This document shows positions 50,814 to 63,000 of a stretch of 64,000 bases of DNA, piece after piece (within the stretch, counting starts at the first letter, position 1; each line of letters starts with the position of its first letter). Location of the stretch: contig CM049320.1 in NCBI GenBank assembly GCA_026874595.1, forward strand, positions 13,579,488 through 13,643,487, given 5' to 3'. Made by a program: the position numbers and the translations under genes. Source of the DNA: Sipunculus nudus. Lineage: Eukaryota; Annelida; Sipuncula; Golfingiida; Sipunculidae. Under the pieces are notes generated by a model. That model was given only the letters and a program-made list of their open reading frames with translations, did not search any database and was not told the origin of the DNA.

Positions 50814-53800
50814 GATGGAAGTTAATCAAAAATTCGCTGCCTCCGCAAACGATTCCGAAAGCTCCTTGTCATATTTTACAACTATCAAAGGATGGAAACA
50901 TGTCTCTACTCTATAACGTAAATTCACCAAAATTCCGGAGAAAAACTTCTAAACTTGAGAGACCGGGAAATTGTATTTACTTATACAGGCATTCACAATA
51001 GTCTCATGATGGGGAGAACTGACTTTTGACATTTTAGCTGACACTTTATAGACAGCATTTACGTTGCCATCGAATACTTGTCACATTCAGAAAGGCGGCT
51101 TTCTAGGATACAAAACACGTTTTCATGGCTCCGTTTCTATATCTTTTTAAAGTGAACATGCAGAAAGAATATATGAACTGGTTATGTGTATGTATTTTTT
51201 TATGTCTGTATGTATGTGTGTATATGAGAAAGAATGAAACAAGGGTTACGGCGTGACATGCATGTTAAAGTGGTTAAACCGAAGGTTAAACGGTTGGAAT
51301 CATGTCAGTGTCGCAACGGCAAAGTGGGAAAATCAAAACAGAGCGTCAGAGTTTGACTGTGTCATAATGACAGGTTGTGACTTCTGCATTATTCGTAAGT
51401 CAATACCTTGTGATACTAACACATCATTCTTTTTAATTCAATATTAAATTCCATATACCGTGTCAACAACAGACCAAGACATATCATAAGTTTCATCTTC
51501 ATTCAACAGACAATTTCTGTGAATGACCACGTTCTATTTATTATAGATTAATATGAATTCAACAGAAAGTGTTAACAATAGGCTAAGAAAATAGAAGAGA
51601 AACTTATTCTAAAATGTCACAATGTTTTGCAAGGATTTATTACAGCAAAAAACTCTAACAACAAAATCACTCGGAAATATCACCGTGTGAAAAGAAAAGA
51701 ACGGTTACTGCGTCATAACCAACAAAAGTTCCGCATTGGTTATCAAATCCAGTTAGTGGGATGGAAATATTACCGATTACCGATAAAGTGGCTAGGAAAC
51801 TGAGGATCCATCATTAGTCCAAAATGTATGGCTCTTACCAACTCGTTCAACTCCCATCACGCGTTTAAAACATTCAGCTGAAGGATTTAGCCACATTACA
51901 TATCTTTTATCTTTATTTGTATTGTACTATGCAGGGATGCTCGGACGGCCTCATACCATATTGATAATGAACATAAAATTTGTTCTTTGCCATGTTCAGG
52001 ATCTCTTTTCCAGCCTTTTCCTCTCCTGACTTTCTCAAGCATACTTACAGCACATCAGTTCAGCTGCGATACCTACATTTCGCTCCGTGTTGTCTTGCGG
52101 GTGTCACGGTTATACTATACTGTCTTAAAGCATTTCTCCAAGGGTCAAAGGTCGCCTTACAGGGTCTCAAAGAAAAAAAGTATCATTTGCTGCGATAGAC
52201 ATTTTTTCACACCGGTACAAATATGTGACCGGAAAAATTCACAAATAAACACAAAACTAACCTTTAAATTGGAAAATTACACTTAATAAAAAAAAAAAGA
52301 TTTGACTGTCTTGCACTCAAAACGATTTTGTGGAAGCTGAGACAATTACGCTTCTGATGATTAGGTCCCTTCAACGTGAACATTCAGAGTAACACTTTGA
52401 ATGATATTTATCAAAGCTTTCATTAATGCTCTTTGTCTTATATTTAATCACGCATGCTTGGTGCTTATTAGGCATTATTACTACCCACGATGCTTTGCGC
52501 CTTTTTATCCTGCCTTTTTTCACAAAGCTTTTGCTCAAGCAACCACGCCCACACAACACGTTATCAAGAAAGACGAATACTAACGGTACACCGGTTATCT
52601 GACAACAAATAAAGAGTCACACGATATATGAACAACACAATCAATATAAAACTACTAGCATGAAATTTCTAGTCTTGTGCATTTTCTGTTTTCTTTAACT
52701 TTCTTTTTCAGGATTTATACCTGCACTAGGAGTTATGTTTTTATCTTTGTTAGGTGGTTGCTATTTCATTTGTTTATCTGTCAGCATCTTTTCTGAAAAG
52801 TTAGGAACGATCTGGGATTAGTCTTACATCCAATAGACAATAGATTGAAGAGGCCAAAGCACCTATCCGGCCTTCATAAACTAAAGGTTATCCCTTGGAG
52901 CTTTCATTAAAATAGGTCAGAAAACGAGGATATCACTGCACACAGACTGCTGTATTGTTTATATTCACGTATTTATAATGTTTGGGAGCCCGTTCAAGTA
53001 ATCAAAACAAATTCAACAAAGGCATCTGGCAGCAAGATAGATAAGCCAGAGCTTTGCAAATATCATTTTGCAATATGTGACCTTTCTGCCTCCGTATATA
53101 TGCAACCTACGATCTAGATTACATGTTTTTCCCGTTTGTCAACATCGTTGTGTTTACAAACATGTTGTTGATAAACAAGTTCACACATCCTTCACAAAGG
53201 CCTTATAAGAATTATTCACAACAATAATTACCCTAACATCATTAATATATACACAGAGGAAGCTAGAAATCCCATAAATTCTTTCTCAAAAGGTAGGTGG
53301 TAGGGTACCTTTAAATTTGGGATCACCACAGAGTTTCAATCTATAGGGTTCTTAACCTTTGTGAGCTGTGTTAATCCCAGTCGAGGGCTAGAGTCATTCA
53401 CTAGTACCAGAGACCGTCTTTGTTCTCGATAGCAGAGCTCACATGTGATCAAACTTTGGAATCCAGTAAGGAGCATTTTTTCCCTATGTAGCAAACACCA
53501 ACAATTGATAAGGATACTAATGGAGGTATATACTGCCCTTGACTACTTTCTAGTTATTGAATTTAACGTTGATTCCATTATCAGGAATGACCAAAATCTT
53601 CGAGGGTTTATCTTGGCCTCTAGACAATAATATTCTTGTATTTTACATGCATGGGGTCACTTTTCTTTATATACCTTTTTATAATGTCTTTCTCCCTCTG
53701 CGTCATTATCGCTCCAAATACCTATAATAAGTGACTCATACATTTGGGAATTTGTCTGGTTGGCCCAGTGGAATATATTGGAGATCATTGGAAGTGCGAC

Positions 53801-55140
53801 TGTATTACACACCCGACACAAATGGAATTATCAAAATACATTTCAACTTTCTTTTACCTGTGCCTTTTTTTTTGCTTTAACCCAGGCATGTCAATGAAAA
53901 CCTGAAAATAAAGGGCAGATATAGTACTTTTTATTAAATAATTTTACACATTGGAAATTTGATAAGTTTGCATAAAAACAAAGGTGAATAAAAAATTGCA
54001 AAATGTGTTAACATTTAAAAAAAAGAGAAACTTCATCAGATGTAGTGACTCAAATGACATTAGTGGGCTGTTCTGCGAAAATAAGCGTGACAAAATGGAA
54101 TATTTATCTGTTTTAGATTTTAAATCTGTTTAACAAGAAAAATAAGAAGTGGAAAAATATTTGTCGTAACATTAAACACCACTCTGTATAAAAAGTGAAC
54201 ATTCTGACTGTAATTGTACCAGAGCAACGCACGTGGGATGGACAAAAACTACCTGACATGGCTGAAATACAAGGACCGGTTGATTTTGACGTTGTGCGGA
54301 TTTTTTTCTTTCAATCAGCTAGTATTTGTCACTAACATGGTCGCCTCTTCTGTCAACATCTGATCTTTTTTAATTTTTTTTCACGTGTGTACTTTAAAAA
54401 GCATACTTCAAACACGAAAGTCAGTCCAAGAATTTCAAGTAGTGAGGTAATGTGTTCTCGTGTGCGTCCGTGTGCCCCCCCCCCCCCCCATCTTTCTTTC
54501 TCCCCCTTCTTACCATCTGTGCTTATGTGATCATCCACCCACACTTTTTCCACTAGGCAGGCACATACCATGTTACATCCCCCATGTTTGGTAATTAAAT
54601 GAATGTCATTTATTAATTAGAATTAGGCTCTGATAACAATAAGTAAAAACGTGTTGTTAACAAAACTGTATCAAAGTGTTGCAAAGGTCCTCAAATATCA
54701 AAGAAGTGCAGTTTTTCAGAAATTACCAAAATACCCAAATGACTGGATATATAACATTTTATTATTTATGTGTTATGTTTTACCCTCTCCTATTTTGATT
54801 GACAATTAAAAAGTACATGCCCCAAGGAACACCTCTCCGTCTCCAGACTCCCTCGAGCGATACACGATTCTCTTAAAATACTTGCAATGATATCCAGAAT
54901 TGGACTATGGATCCACCATCAATTACATAATTACTATTACACCGTATCAGGCAACTGATGGGTATATATGATATTCTCCTTACGAGGGCCTGTGTGTGTA
55001 TGTGTGTGTTGGGGTGGATGGTCGAAATGCCCCACAAACCCCTCCACATTGCGAAGGAAATCGCGCCCCAATGTTATTCTCTCTGTCTCTGTCGTGCGCC
55101 ACCAACTGCGCTGTTAAATTATGTGTGTTCGTCCATGAAC

Positions 55141-55219
55141 CGCCCCGTCTGTCTCCCTCTGTCTGTCTGTCTCTCTCCCCTCTCTCCCTTCCATTCTCTC
55201 TTTCTGCCCCCCCCCCCGT
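55141..55219. repeat. Pyrimidine-rich tract ending in a C-run
   Basis: CTGT/CTCT-rich pyrimidine sequence followed by about 12 C. Chance frames here are not genes. Confidence 0.8.
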
Positions 55220-55865
55220 ATATGTGTTAGCACATGTATATGTGTGTATCGTGTTGAAATATACTATCTTGTGGCCTTTTCATCAAAAATATAACAATTT
55301 TCCATCCATGTATCAGTGAAAACAAAATTATTCTGGTTATTACAAGGACGACATTGTACCAGTTAAATGGTGTCACGATACCAAGCATTGAAATTATGTA
55401 ATCGGTCTTTACAGATTTAGTAAAGAACAATAGTCTTGTATCCCTGTATCTGTGGGTAACATCATACAAATCCACGCTGATCCATTTCTCAGATGAACTT
55501 GATACGACCAATCAGGAAGGCGTACGTACTCATGGCTGATCTTATATAAGAGTAATTAAAAGCAAGACCCATCATACAATTAATACGGGAATCATATGTA
55601 TCTATGTTCAATGCTTGTCTCAGATATTGATAACGCCTCTGAAGCAATGGCTTGTCGGACGATGATAATTAAAGAGCTCATTTACATGGAACAGACTCAT
55701 GACATTATAGTGTGTTGCAGTCCATGTTCAGTGTTGTAAGGGGAAATCTCGATTGGACATCGGAATTGGGAGCTAATCTGTTGTACACTATTTATATAAA
55801 TTATAAAGTATGGAAATTACCCGTGGTCTAATATTTTTTTACTGATGGCGATTGTATGTAGGTTT

Positions 55866-55891
55866 ACTCTCTCTCTCTGTTTGCCTGTTCA

Positions 55892-55939
<48 letters not shown>
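55866..55939. repeat. (CT)n microsatellite
   Basis: CT runs with a short interruption, the longest about 38 bp. Confidence 0.9.
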
Positions 55940-56097
55940 GCTTAATGTTTTAAAGAAGCTTTAGGTTTTGTCATATGATGCTCCATATAATATTACCAAA
56001 CTTCCTTAATGAATGCCAATGCAATTTAATCAGGAGGTTGGCCATTGGAAAAAAAAATAATATTTGTTTTATTTTGGACGCATTGGGCTACGTTACT

Positions 56098-56155
56098 TGA
56101 GGCGGATCCAAGCTTTGGCGGAGGTATTTGCTCTCTGAGTGCTTTCGAGCTATGT
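56098..56155. repeat. Dispersed repeat with the GAGTGCTTT motif, copy 2
   Basis: The sequence GAGGCGGATCCAAGC, then TTGGCGGAGGTATTTGCTC and TCTGAGTGCTTTC, matches the end of the repeat at 34950-35070. It is a short fragment. Confidence 0.5.
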
Positions 56156-57754
56156 GTGTGTTATGTATAGGTAGGCAATACTGAAGGTTTATATCCAGGC
56201 TTCCGTCGAGTATATGAAGAGCCATGCAAACGGGAAGCCCAATAACGCAATTAATTATACTGGTTAACTAATTGCAAAGTACCGCCATTTGTATGTCAAA
56301 ACAGGTCTGTTTAAATTACAGAATAATTGGCAGAAACAGCGTTGTAATCAAGACCTGACACGAACCAGACATCTCCGAAAGACGCGCAATAATTCACTTA
56401 ACATTGATCGAGTTCTTAATTGCATTAATTGCCGGGATCTAGCTTTAAGACTGACAACTCTGGTCACATGAGGATGGGAAACAACCAAACAAAATGACAT
56501 TATTAGTACTGTGTGAAAAAAGGCTTTTTTACGTAGTCTTAGTTGCTGGCATTTAATTTATACTTTTAATTTGATAGTTCACAATTAACGATAATGTTAG
56601 TTCAAGTATGAAAAGGTTATAACTTATGAATATAAATGATGACGATAGCAATTTGTAAAGATTAGCATTGCGGGTAGTAATTCAAACATGTGATTATGGA
56701 AAAAGTACATGTTTAAGCTGAAATTTACTTACCTTTTTAACTGGCGTTTGTATGATAGGTCCATTGACTTTAAGAGGATCTGTAAATTTAATTATTATGA
56801 AAGCGGCTATATTATGATAGATATTTTTGTTATTGCAACTTCTGGTATTGAGGTTTTAAATGAATAATAACCTAATTATGACCCTGGATCAATAGATACC
56901 AGAAGCAAAATTAATAACAAAATCAATTTCTGTAGAGTTTTTAACATTTTGCGTTTAAGGGTCTTGAGGGGTTAAAAGGGCCGAATACAGCTTTACGTTA
57001 GTAACCTAGAAGTGACGCTTTCTACGTATATATGAACGAAACCTGGCGAAGAAACCGGTGCGTTTTATAAAACAATTTGTTTATTTTTGCTTCTAAAGAT
57101 ACGGAAGTCCCCTTCTGTTTTAATTCTTGTAAAACTCAATAATCCCTCCTTTGTGTGTGTATTCATTTTGAAAGTCTTCGCCTGTCAGTTGGCAAGACAC
57201 GCGTGACAGTTAGTCCTAAATCCATCTGCTGCTGATAATGTATGACTCCTATCAGCTCACTAAAAATGAACTAAATAGAGGAGCACTTGCCATGGAAATA
57301 AAAGACTTTGGTTCAAGTCCAGGTCACGACAACTCCTGTAATTTTTTTCTGTAATATTAAACAGGCATAATTGCCCTTTAATCTTGAAGTCTACCGGCTT
57401 TGAATAAAGTCAATAAAAATGAATTACTTTATTTTTAACAACACAGTTTGGTCACCAATCAATGCCAGCAATTCCTACTTTAAAAAAAATGTACAATTTG
57501 CAGTTCTTAGATTTGCCTGCATTTATCCTGTATCTATGTCGATGTCTCTTCATTTCTCTGTATTGTTTCCAGGTCCAAGCCTGATACCTCTTCAGTACTC
57601 TGTAATTATTATTTATTCATTCTAAGTTGTTGACACCTCTTCATTTTTCTACATTTATGCTGTGTCCATGGCCGATGCCTCAACATTTCTCTATATTTAT
57701 CCATCGCCCATGAAAGATATCTCTTAATTTCTCTGCATTTACCTTCCGTCTTTA

Positions 57755-57756
<2 letters not shown>

Positions 57757-57808
<52 letters not shown>
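57757..57808. repeat. (AT)n microsatellite inside the 42-bp minisatellite region
   Basis: A TA run of 52 bp separates the diverged from the regular part of the minisatellite. Confidence 0.95.
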
Positions 57809-57815
<7 letters not shown>

Positions 57816-58558
57816 TTTACATATAAATCTGTAGCGGGTATCTCTACATCTCTCTGCATACAAAATTACCCGTAGCCGATATCTCTACATCTCTCTGCAT
57901 TGATATATCATCTGTAGCCGATATCTCTTCATCTCTCTCCATTTACATATCATCTGTAGCGGATATCTCGACATCTCTCTGCATTTACAAATCACCCCTA
58001 GCGGATATCTTTACATCTCTCTGCATTTACAAATCACCCGTAGCGGATATCTCTTCATCTATCTACATTGACATATCATCTGTAGCCGATATCTCTCCAT
58101 CTCTCTGAATTGACATATCATCTGTAGCCGATATCTCTTCATCTCTCTTGATTGACATATCATCTGTAGCCAATATCTCTTCATCTCTCTGCATTGACAT
58201 ATCACCCGTAGCCGATATCTCTTCATCTCTCTGCATTTACAAATCATCCGTAGCCGATATCCCTTCATCTCTCTGCATTTACAAATCACCTGTAGCAAAT
58301 ATCTCTTCATCTCTCTGCATTGACATATCATCTGTAGCCGATATCTCTACATCGCTCTGCATTTAAAATATCATCTGTAGCGGGTATCTTTACATGTCTC
58401 TGCATTAACATATCATCTGCAGCCGATATCTCTTCATCTCTCTTGATTGACATATCATCTGTAGCCGATATCTCTTCATCTCTCTGCATTGACATATCAT
58501 CTGTAGCCCGATATCGCTTTATCTCTCTGCATTGACATATCATCTGTAGCGGGTATAT
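57806..58558. repeat. 42-bp minisatellite, about 18 units
   Basis: The unit joins TCTCTTCATCTCTCTGCATT to GACATATCATCTGTAGCCGA and TA. Because 42 is divisible by three, both strands keep long frames with a 14-residue repeat. Two alternating variants occur (CATTGACATATCA and CATTTACAAATCA). A diverged extension lies at 57540-57756, separated by an (AT)n tract. The frames have no sign of being genes. Confidence 0.9.
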
Positions 58559-59800
58559 CTACAAGTCTTCATTAATTCATCGATATAGCCGATACCACAT
58601 CATTTATCCAATGTTCATATGCGATATCTTTCCCTATATTTATCCATTTTCTATAAATGCGATTCGTCTCCATTCCATTTCAAGTATCCATCGTCCCAGG
58701 CTGATGCCCGTTTCTTCTTGTTTAAAGTTATAGAGACAGGTAAAACACAAGGGAATTTGAAGGATATGCATTAGTTATGGTTTATTTTGTAAGACTTACA
58801 GGGACTGTTAAACTTTTATAATTTCTGCCTTGTCCATTATTCATATGTCTAACATTGTTTTTAAACAATAAGGATCCGGATCCTAATCAAGCTAGTGATA
58901 AGCAATGGCGTGACTCGCTCCAAACGCAGCATTTACAATTATTCTCTCTACTTAGGCCCGCTGCGCATGTACAAATATGGCAGGGCCAGACGAAAACACT
59001 AAATAATATTTAGACAAATCAACTCAGTGTTAAATTTTACGTTCCTGTAACACAAACAAACCAGATTCTGTTTATCCGACCAGACTTATATTATAGGCTT
59101 ATCAATGTCCGTTGCGCGGCGGATTCGTTTTTCCCGAAATTCCCTTTGTGTCTACTACCCAACCCCTAGATGTCGGTTCTATGCAAAACGAACCTTTTCC
59201 TGTTAGGAATTATGGGGCGGTCCAGACTAACCATCTGTCAACTTCAAAATCAAAATTTAACACAATTCAAGAAAAAAAAAATATTTTATATTGCACGTGC
59301 GCATGCTAATCAAAGTTTGCTTATTCCGTAACGTTTTTAACGCAAAAGCATTCACGCTTAAATCTTATACCGTTGAAATAATTCTAAATCAACACATTTT
59401 ACAGGAATACATCTACTCCTTTATTATATTTATACCTTTGCCATTTAGAAGCCCAAGTTTATTGTAGGAAAGGACTTCTCTACCCACAATCCCTATCCAG
59501 CAAAGCCTTACATTTGGGAGTACTATTCTGCCTATTTTGTCTATATCGACCATATTTGTCCATTTTGTAAATCGTGTGCATATATGTGACCAGGTCACGT
59601 GCTGGGCTCAGCCCGTAATGATTCGAAAAAATAGATCGGGTTTTGCTTTCCAGGTTCTCTGCTGCTTCTCTCAATACAGTTAAGTAGTCGACCTTCAAGA
59701 AATTGTTGCCGAGGCTGGAAGTACGACTGTTCGACCCACATTCAGTTATGTTACAATAGCAGACTTTGTCACTTATATTTGCTAATGCTTATGTTTGCAG

Positions 59801-60034
59801 GTTGGTCCCTACTCCCGCGGACAAGTGATGGAACTTCTCAGTTACCTTGCCGGAAGAGAACGCGAGAACGCACTATCCCAGAAGGCAACGGGGGAAATGA
59901 CGTCAGACGAGTCAGCCAACGTAGCCAAGCGAGTCAAGCCCTGTTATTGGTCCTTGGTGTCCTGCTACAGGAAAAAGCGCCTCCTTGACGCAAGGGCCAA
60001 GAGAGAGGCATTGAGGAAGAAGAGATCCGCCTAA
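59801..60034 (+). CDS. Allatostatin-C-type neuropeptide precursor, exon 2 (mature peptide)
   Basis: This exon encodes residues 32-108 and the TAA stop. A spacer (residues 32-73) leads to a Lys-Arg cleavage site (74-75). The predicted mature peptide is VKPCYWSLVSCY (76-87), followed by RKKR (88-91). A basic tail with further KR and RKKR sites then runs to the C-terminus. The two Cys (79 and 86) are six residues apart and are followed by one aromatic residue and no Gly, so the peptide is predicted to be a disulfide ring with a free acid C-terminus. Insect allatostatin-C has the same design (C-Y-F-N-P-I-S-C-F). Known relatives act on somatostatin/allatostatin-C-type GPCRs, usually as inhibitory signals. 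The family assignment is inference from ring spacing, flanking cleavage sites and precursor layout. A divergent somatostatin-related peptide is the main alternative. Confidence 0.85.
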   Translation, partial: VGPYSRGQVMELLSYLAGRERENALSQKATGEMTSDESANVAKRVKPCYWSLVSCYRKKRLLDARAKREALRKKRSA

Positions 60035-60573
60035 AGATATAAAGATGGCATTATTTTAAACAAGTCAATTTTACATCTAAAAAATCGTGCTTTATCAGTT
60101 TAATAGATTATCAGGACTGTACATATCGAAATCCTGAGCAAAGTTGGGTTCTACAAATGAACCACAAGACTGAGTAGAGCCATTTTATTTTCACAGATAA
60201 TATTATATTTATAAATCAATATTAAAAAAAATACTTTAATATCAATATAACAGAACTTACCCATAAACTGGTGCATACATCCATGTAAAGAGTTTGTGTT
60301 AACAAATGGACCTAAGAAGAGAAACTAAACCTTCAACAGAATGCGAGTAAAGGGCCATAAGAGGAAGATTTCCGATTCTGTTATATACAGATTCACTGAG
60401 ATAACTGATATATGCAAAAAAGGGGTATGACCTGCTGACTATGTAAATGAGTCTGTTGTTTTCTTCTTCATATAATTTCATTAATGTAAGTAAAGTTACA
60501 ATTTCGCTTTTCAGATCCATAGAGATGCAATAATTCTTAAGATGAAGAAGAAGCATGTAATTCAAAAGAATTG

Positions 60574-60608
60574 AATAAAACTTTGAAAAATGACAAGGTT
60601 GTGTTTGA
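60574..60608 (+). terminator. Polyadenylation signal of the neuropeptide gene
   Basis: A canonical AATAAA sits at 60574-60579, about 540 nt after the stop codon. A GT-rich stretch (GGTTGTGTTTG, 60598-60608) follows at the distance expected for a cleavage downstream element. The transcript 3' end is predicted between them. The AT-rich 3' UTR (60035-60573) contains no recognisable gene. Confidence 0.6.
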
Positions 60609-60930
60609 ATCATATTTAATCTTTCTTGAATTGATTATTTTAGGTCGCAGGTGACTCATCGGGTAGCGATGTCGCCTATCCATTCATACCAAACTGTATG
60701 CCTCTTACCCCATTTTTTGCCGACACCAAATATATCTGTCACAGATTACTAAACGTAGTACATAGAAACTTAAAGGGAACAGTTTGATGTGTAAGACTAT
60801 CAAGTTAGAATATTCTGTACATATTGGGTATTATGTAAATTATATTAGAAAAAGTAATTTTAATCTTTTTATTATTTCATCATTTTGATTAGGAATATCT
60901 AAGTATAGGATAAAGCGAATGTAATAAACT

Positions 60931-61300
60931 ACCCCCTCCTGTTGTCTAGGGGTAGCGCACAAGACTAAAAGCCGGGAGATCGTCAGTTCGAGATTATTCA
61001 CGGTCGGCCCCCACCAAGTGTGGGCGTTCGGCAGGCTAAATGTGAAGGCTGCGCCCCATGGATGAGTTTTACTTACAAACGAGTGCAGCTTTCAGGAGTT
61101 CCTTCGTGGTACGACCAGCAATTGGGACGATTTTACATCTAGAGCCCGCAGTTGCGGTAGTCACAGAACCTGGTTAATGCAAAGATATAATACAGCCCTG
61201 TCACGTAGTCCGAAACCGGAATGGAAATCTGCAGATTAACATAGTGTGATAAGCTATAATTAACATGGAGGCGGTTACCTTCAGGAACAAAAAAGAGTGC
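60931..61300 (+). mobile_element. tRNA-derived SINE, copy A
   Basis: A tRNA-like head (60931-61008) shows an A-box-like TGTCTAGGGGTAGCGC and a B-box-like AGTTCGAGAT at the right spacing, but no foldable mature tRNA. The body then shares ordered blocks with 36640-36920: CCCCACCAAG, AACGAGTGC, TTTCAGGAGTT, CTGTCACGTAGTCCGAAAC, CTGCAGATT and GAGGCGGTTACCTTCA. Head plus shared body is the SINE layout. It lies about 350 bp after the neuropeptide poly(A) signal. Confidence 0.7.
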
Positions 61301-63000
61301 AAAACACTTGGAAAAGGGCTAGCTTAACTCGATGGGGTTTAAATGTTTGGGGGATTTCCTTAAACTGCAGAAAAGAATTAAGTTAAAACGTAGTTCAGTT
61401 TGTGTAAGTCACCCCTCTACACACCACATACCTGATCTTGTTCATTCTTTCTGTTTAACTTACTGGATACCACATTGATCTCGATACATACTGAATTCCT
61501 AGCTTCGGTGTTTGTACAAAGATTGGGTTTTGGTCCATCTATTGTCATGAATATTTCACCAATAAATCACGAAAATGTAAAATATAGCATTATTGGGAAA
61601 TATCGTTTGCTTGTAGGTTTCTCTGAAATCCCCAGGGAAGGGAATACGGTAAACTCTTTGGAATACCAGCCTTTCCCAGTTTCTTTACAAATCATACGCC
61701 TCCATGACCAAAGTGCAGAATGTACCTGCACACAAAGGTAAAAACATTTCATCTATAGGATGATAATAATGTTATCACTATAGATTAGAAACGAGTGAAG
61801 ATGACGTAAGGTTTAGGTTAATCAGGTTTAGAAGATGAAATACCTCACCTGCTGGAAAGGTAAGGTGATCAAATGATAAAGGTAACATCCGTAGCCCCTT
61901 TCACATATAACCTACGGTTATTTTGTCGTATAATTTATGCGGGGCATCGGCAGAAGAGACTGGTGTGTCTATAAGAGACGTAGATGAAATATTTGGGTTT
62001 TATGTAATGATATGTAATGTATGATTGCCGTTGGAAAAGAGATCAAGGATGTCAAAGGCGACTCGTACAATGTCCCTACGACGGTCATAAGATATAATTA
62101 TGACTATGACTTCCGACAGTCGCAGAAAGGACGTACGATGGGGTGAAATTACTACGATTCTGCGCGTCTGAGAATGCCCAACAGCCGTAGGAACTTAAAA
62201 TAATTCTGACCTTGTTCTTCATAGGTCTATGACCGCTTTTCCACCGCAAAACACCTGTATTTTATACGACACCTACGACTGTATTATAAATTTTACAAAT
62301 TTTCTGTCGTAGCGATTGTATATTTGTTGTGTGACGTATTTTCATTCAATTTTGGTGCTCTCCAAAATCTCATAAACAATAACATACACCGGATTGCACA
62401 CCTACCCTGTATGTTTAAACCACTCATATCATCAACATCAGTGTCACCTGTCGTCAATGACGCGTACTAAATTGTCGTGTCCGATATAACGATATTCTTC
62501 AACATATTCTTTCGAACAAGCAATATAGCGGCAGTATACAACTATAATGGACAACCGTGGTCCATATCTACAATTCTTAAATGACCGAAATGATTATAAT
62601 GACACATTAAACGCGTATGAATACGAGACCCGGTATTTGTGGTATGGGTGACCAACCACTGCACAAGGGGGGGGGGTCATTGCAAAGTTAATCCAGAACA
62701 TTTTACTCGGACAGATTTTATTTGTATGTAAAACTTTTGTATAATTTACACAATACACTAACTTGCACCCAGAGGCATAAAAGTCGCCGGAATGCCCAGT
62801 TATCAATAAATCAACGGCAAGCAAGGAGCGCATATTCCTTACAACGCCAACAACTGACTTATATAGTAGGCCAAAAATGAGTCATCTGTAAAATAAGAAA
62901 ATGAAAATATAATGTATTCATATTTATACCAAAATCGTCCACTAAATGTGAACGCCTGTCATCCAGAAGATCATAAATATGTTGCACAGGTTATCCTCAC
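61301..63000. other. Downstream intergenic DNA, no supported gene
   Basis: A GC-richer stretch at 61895-62330 is rich in TACGAC/GTCGTA words and may be a decayed mobile element, but clear terminal repeats were not found. A G-run lies near 62668. Confidence 0.4.

Larger units (their letters stand above)
25308..59800 (+). other. Neuropeptide gene intron, about 34.5 kb
   Basis: The intron runs from donor GTAAGA (25308) to acceptor ATGTTTGCAG (59791-59800). A branch-point-like TGCTAAT lies about 20 nt before the acceptor. The intron is phase 0 and 34,493 bp long. It contains several (AT)n arrays, GA/CT tracts, two tRNA-like SINE copies, a PIF/Harbinger-like MITE, G-tract elements and two minisatellites or tandem duplications, listed separately. 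I recognise no nested gene with confidence. Long introns separating a signal-peptide exon from the exon holding the mature peptide are common in animal neuropeptide genes. Confidence 0.75.

Noticed and set aside
58059-58543. Repetitive Cys/Arg/Glu-rich frame with a 14-residue period.
   Set aside because: It is a by-product of the 42-bp minisatellite. Both strands are open and unit-length errors shift the frame.
60940-61010. tRNA gene.
   Set aside because: Box A and box B-like motifs are present, but the cloverleaf stems do not pair. It is the head of a SINE.
61895-62330. MITE with TACGAC-rich sequence.
   Set aside because: The two ends only weakly mirror each other and no target duplication was found.
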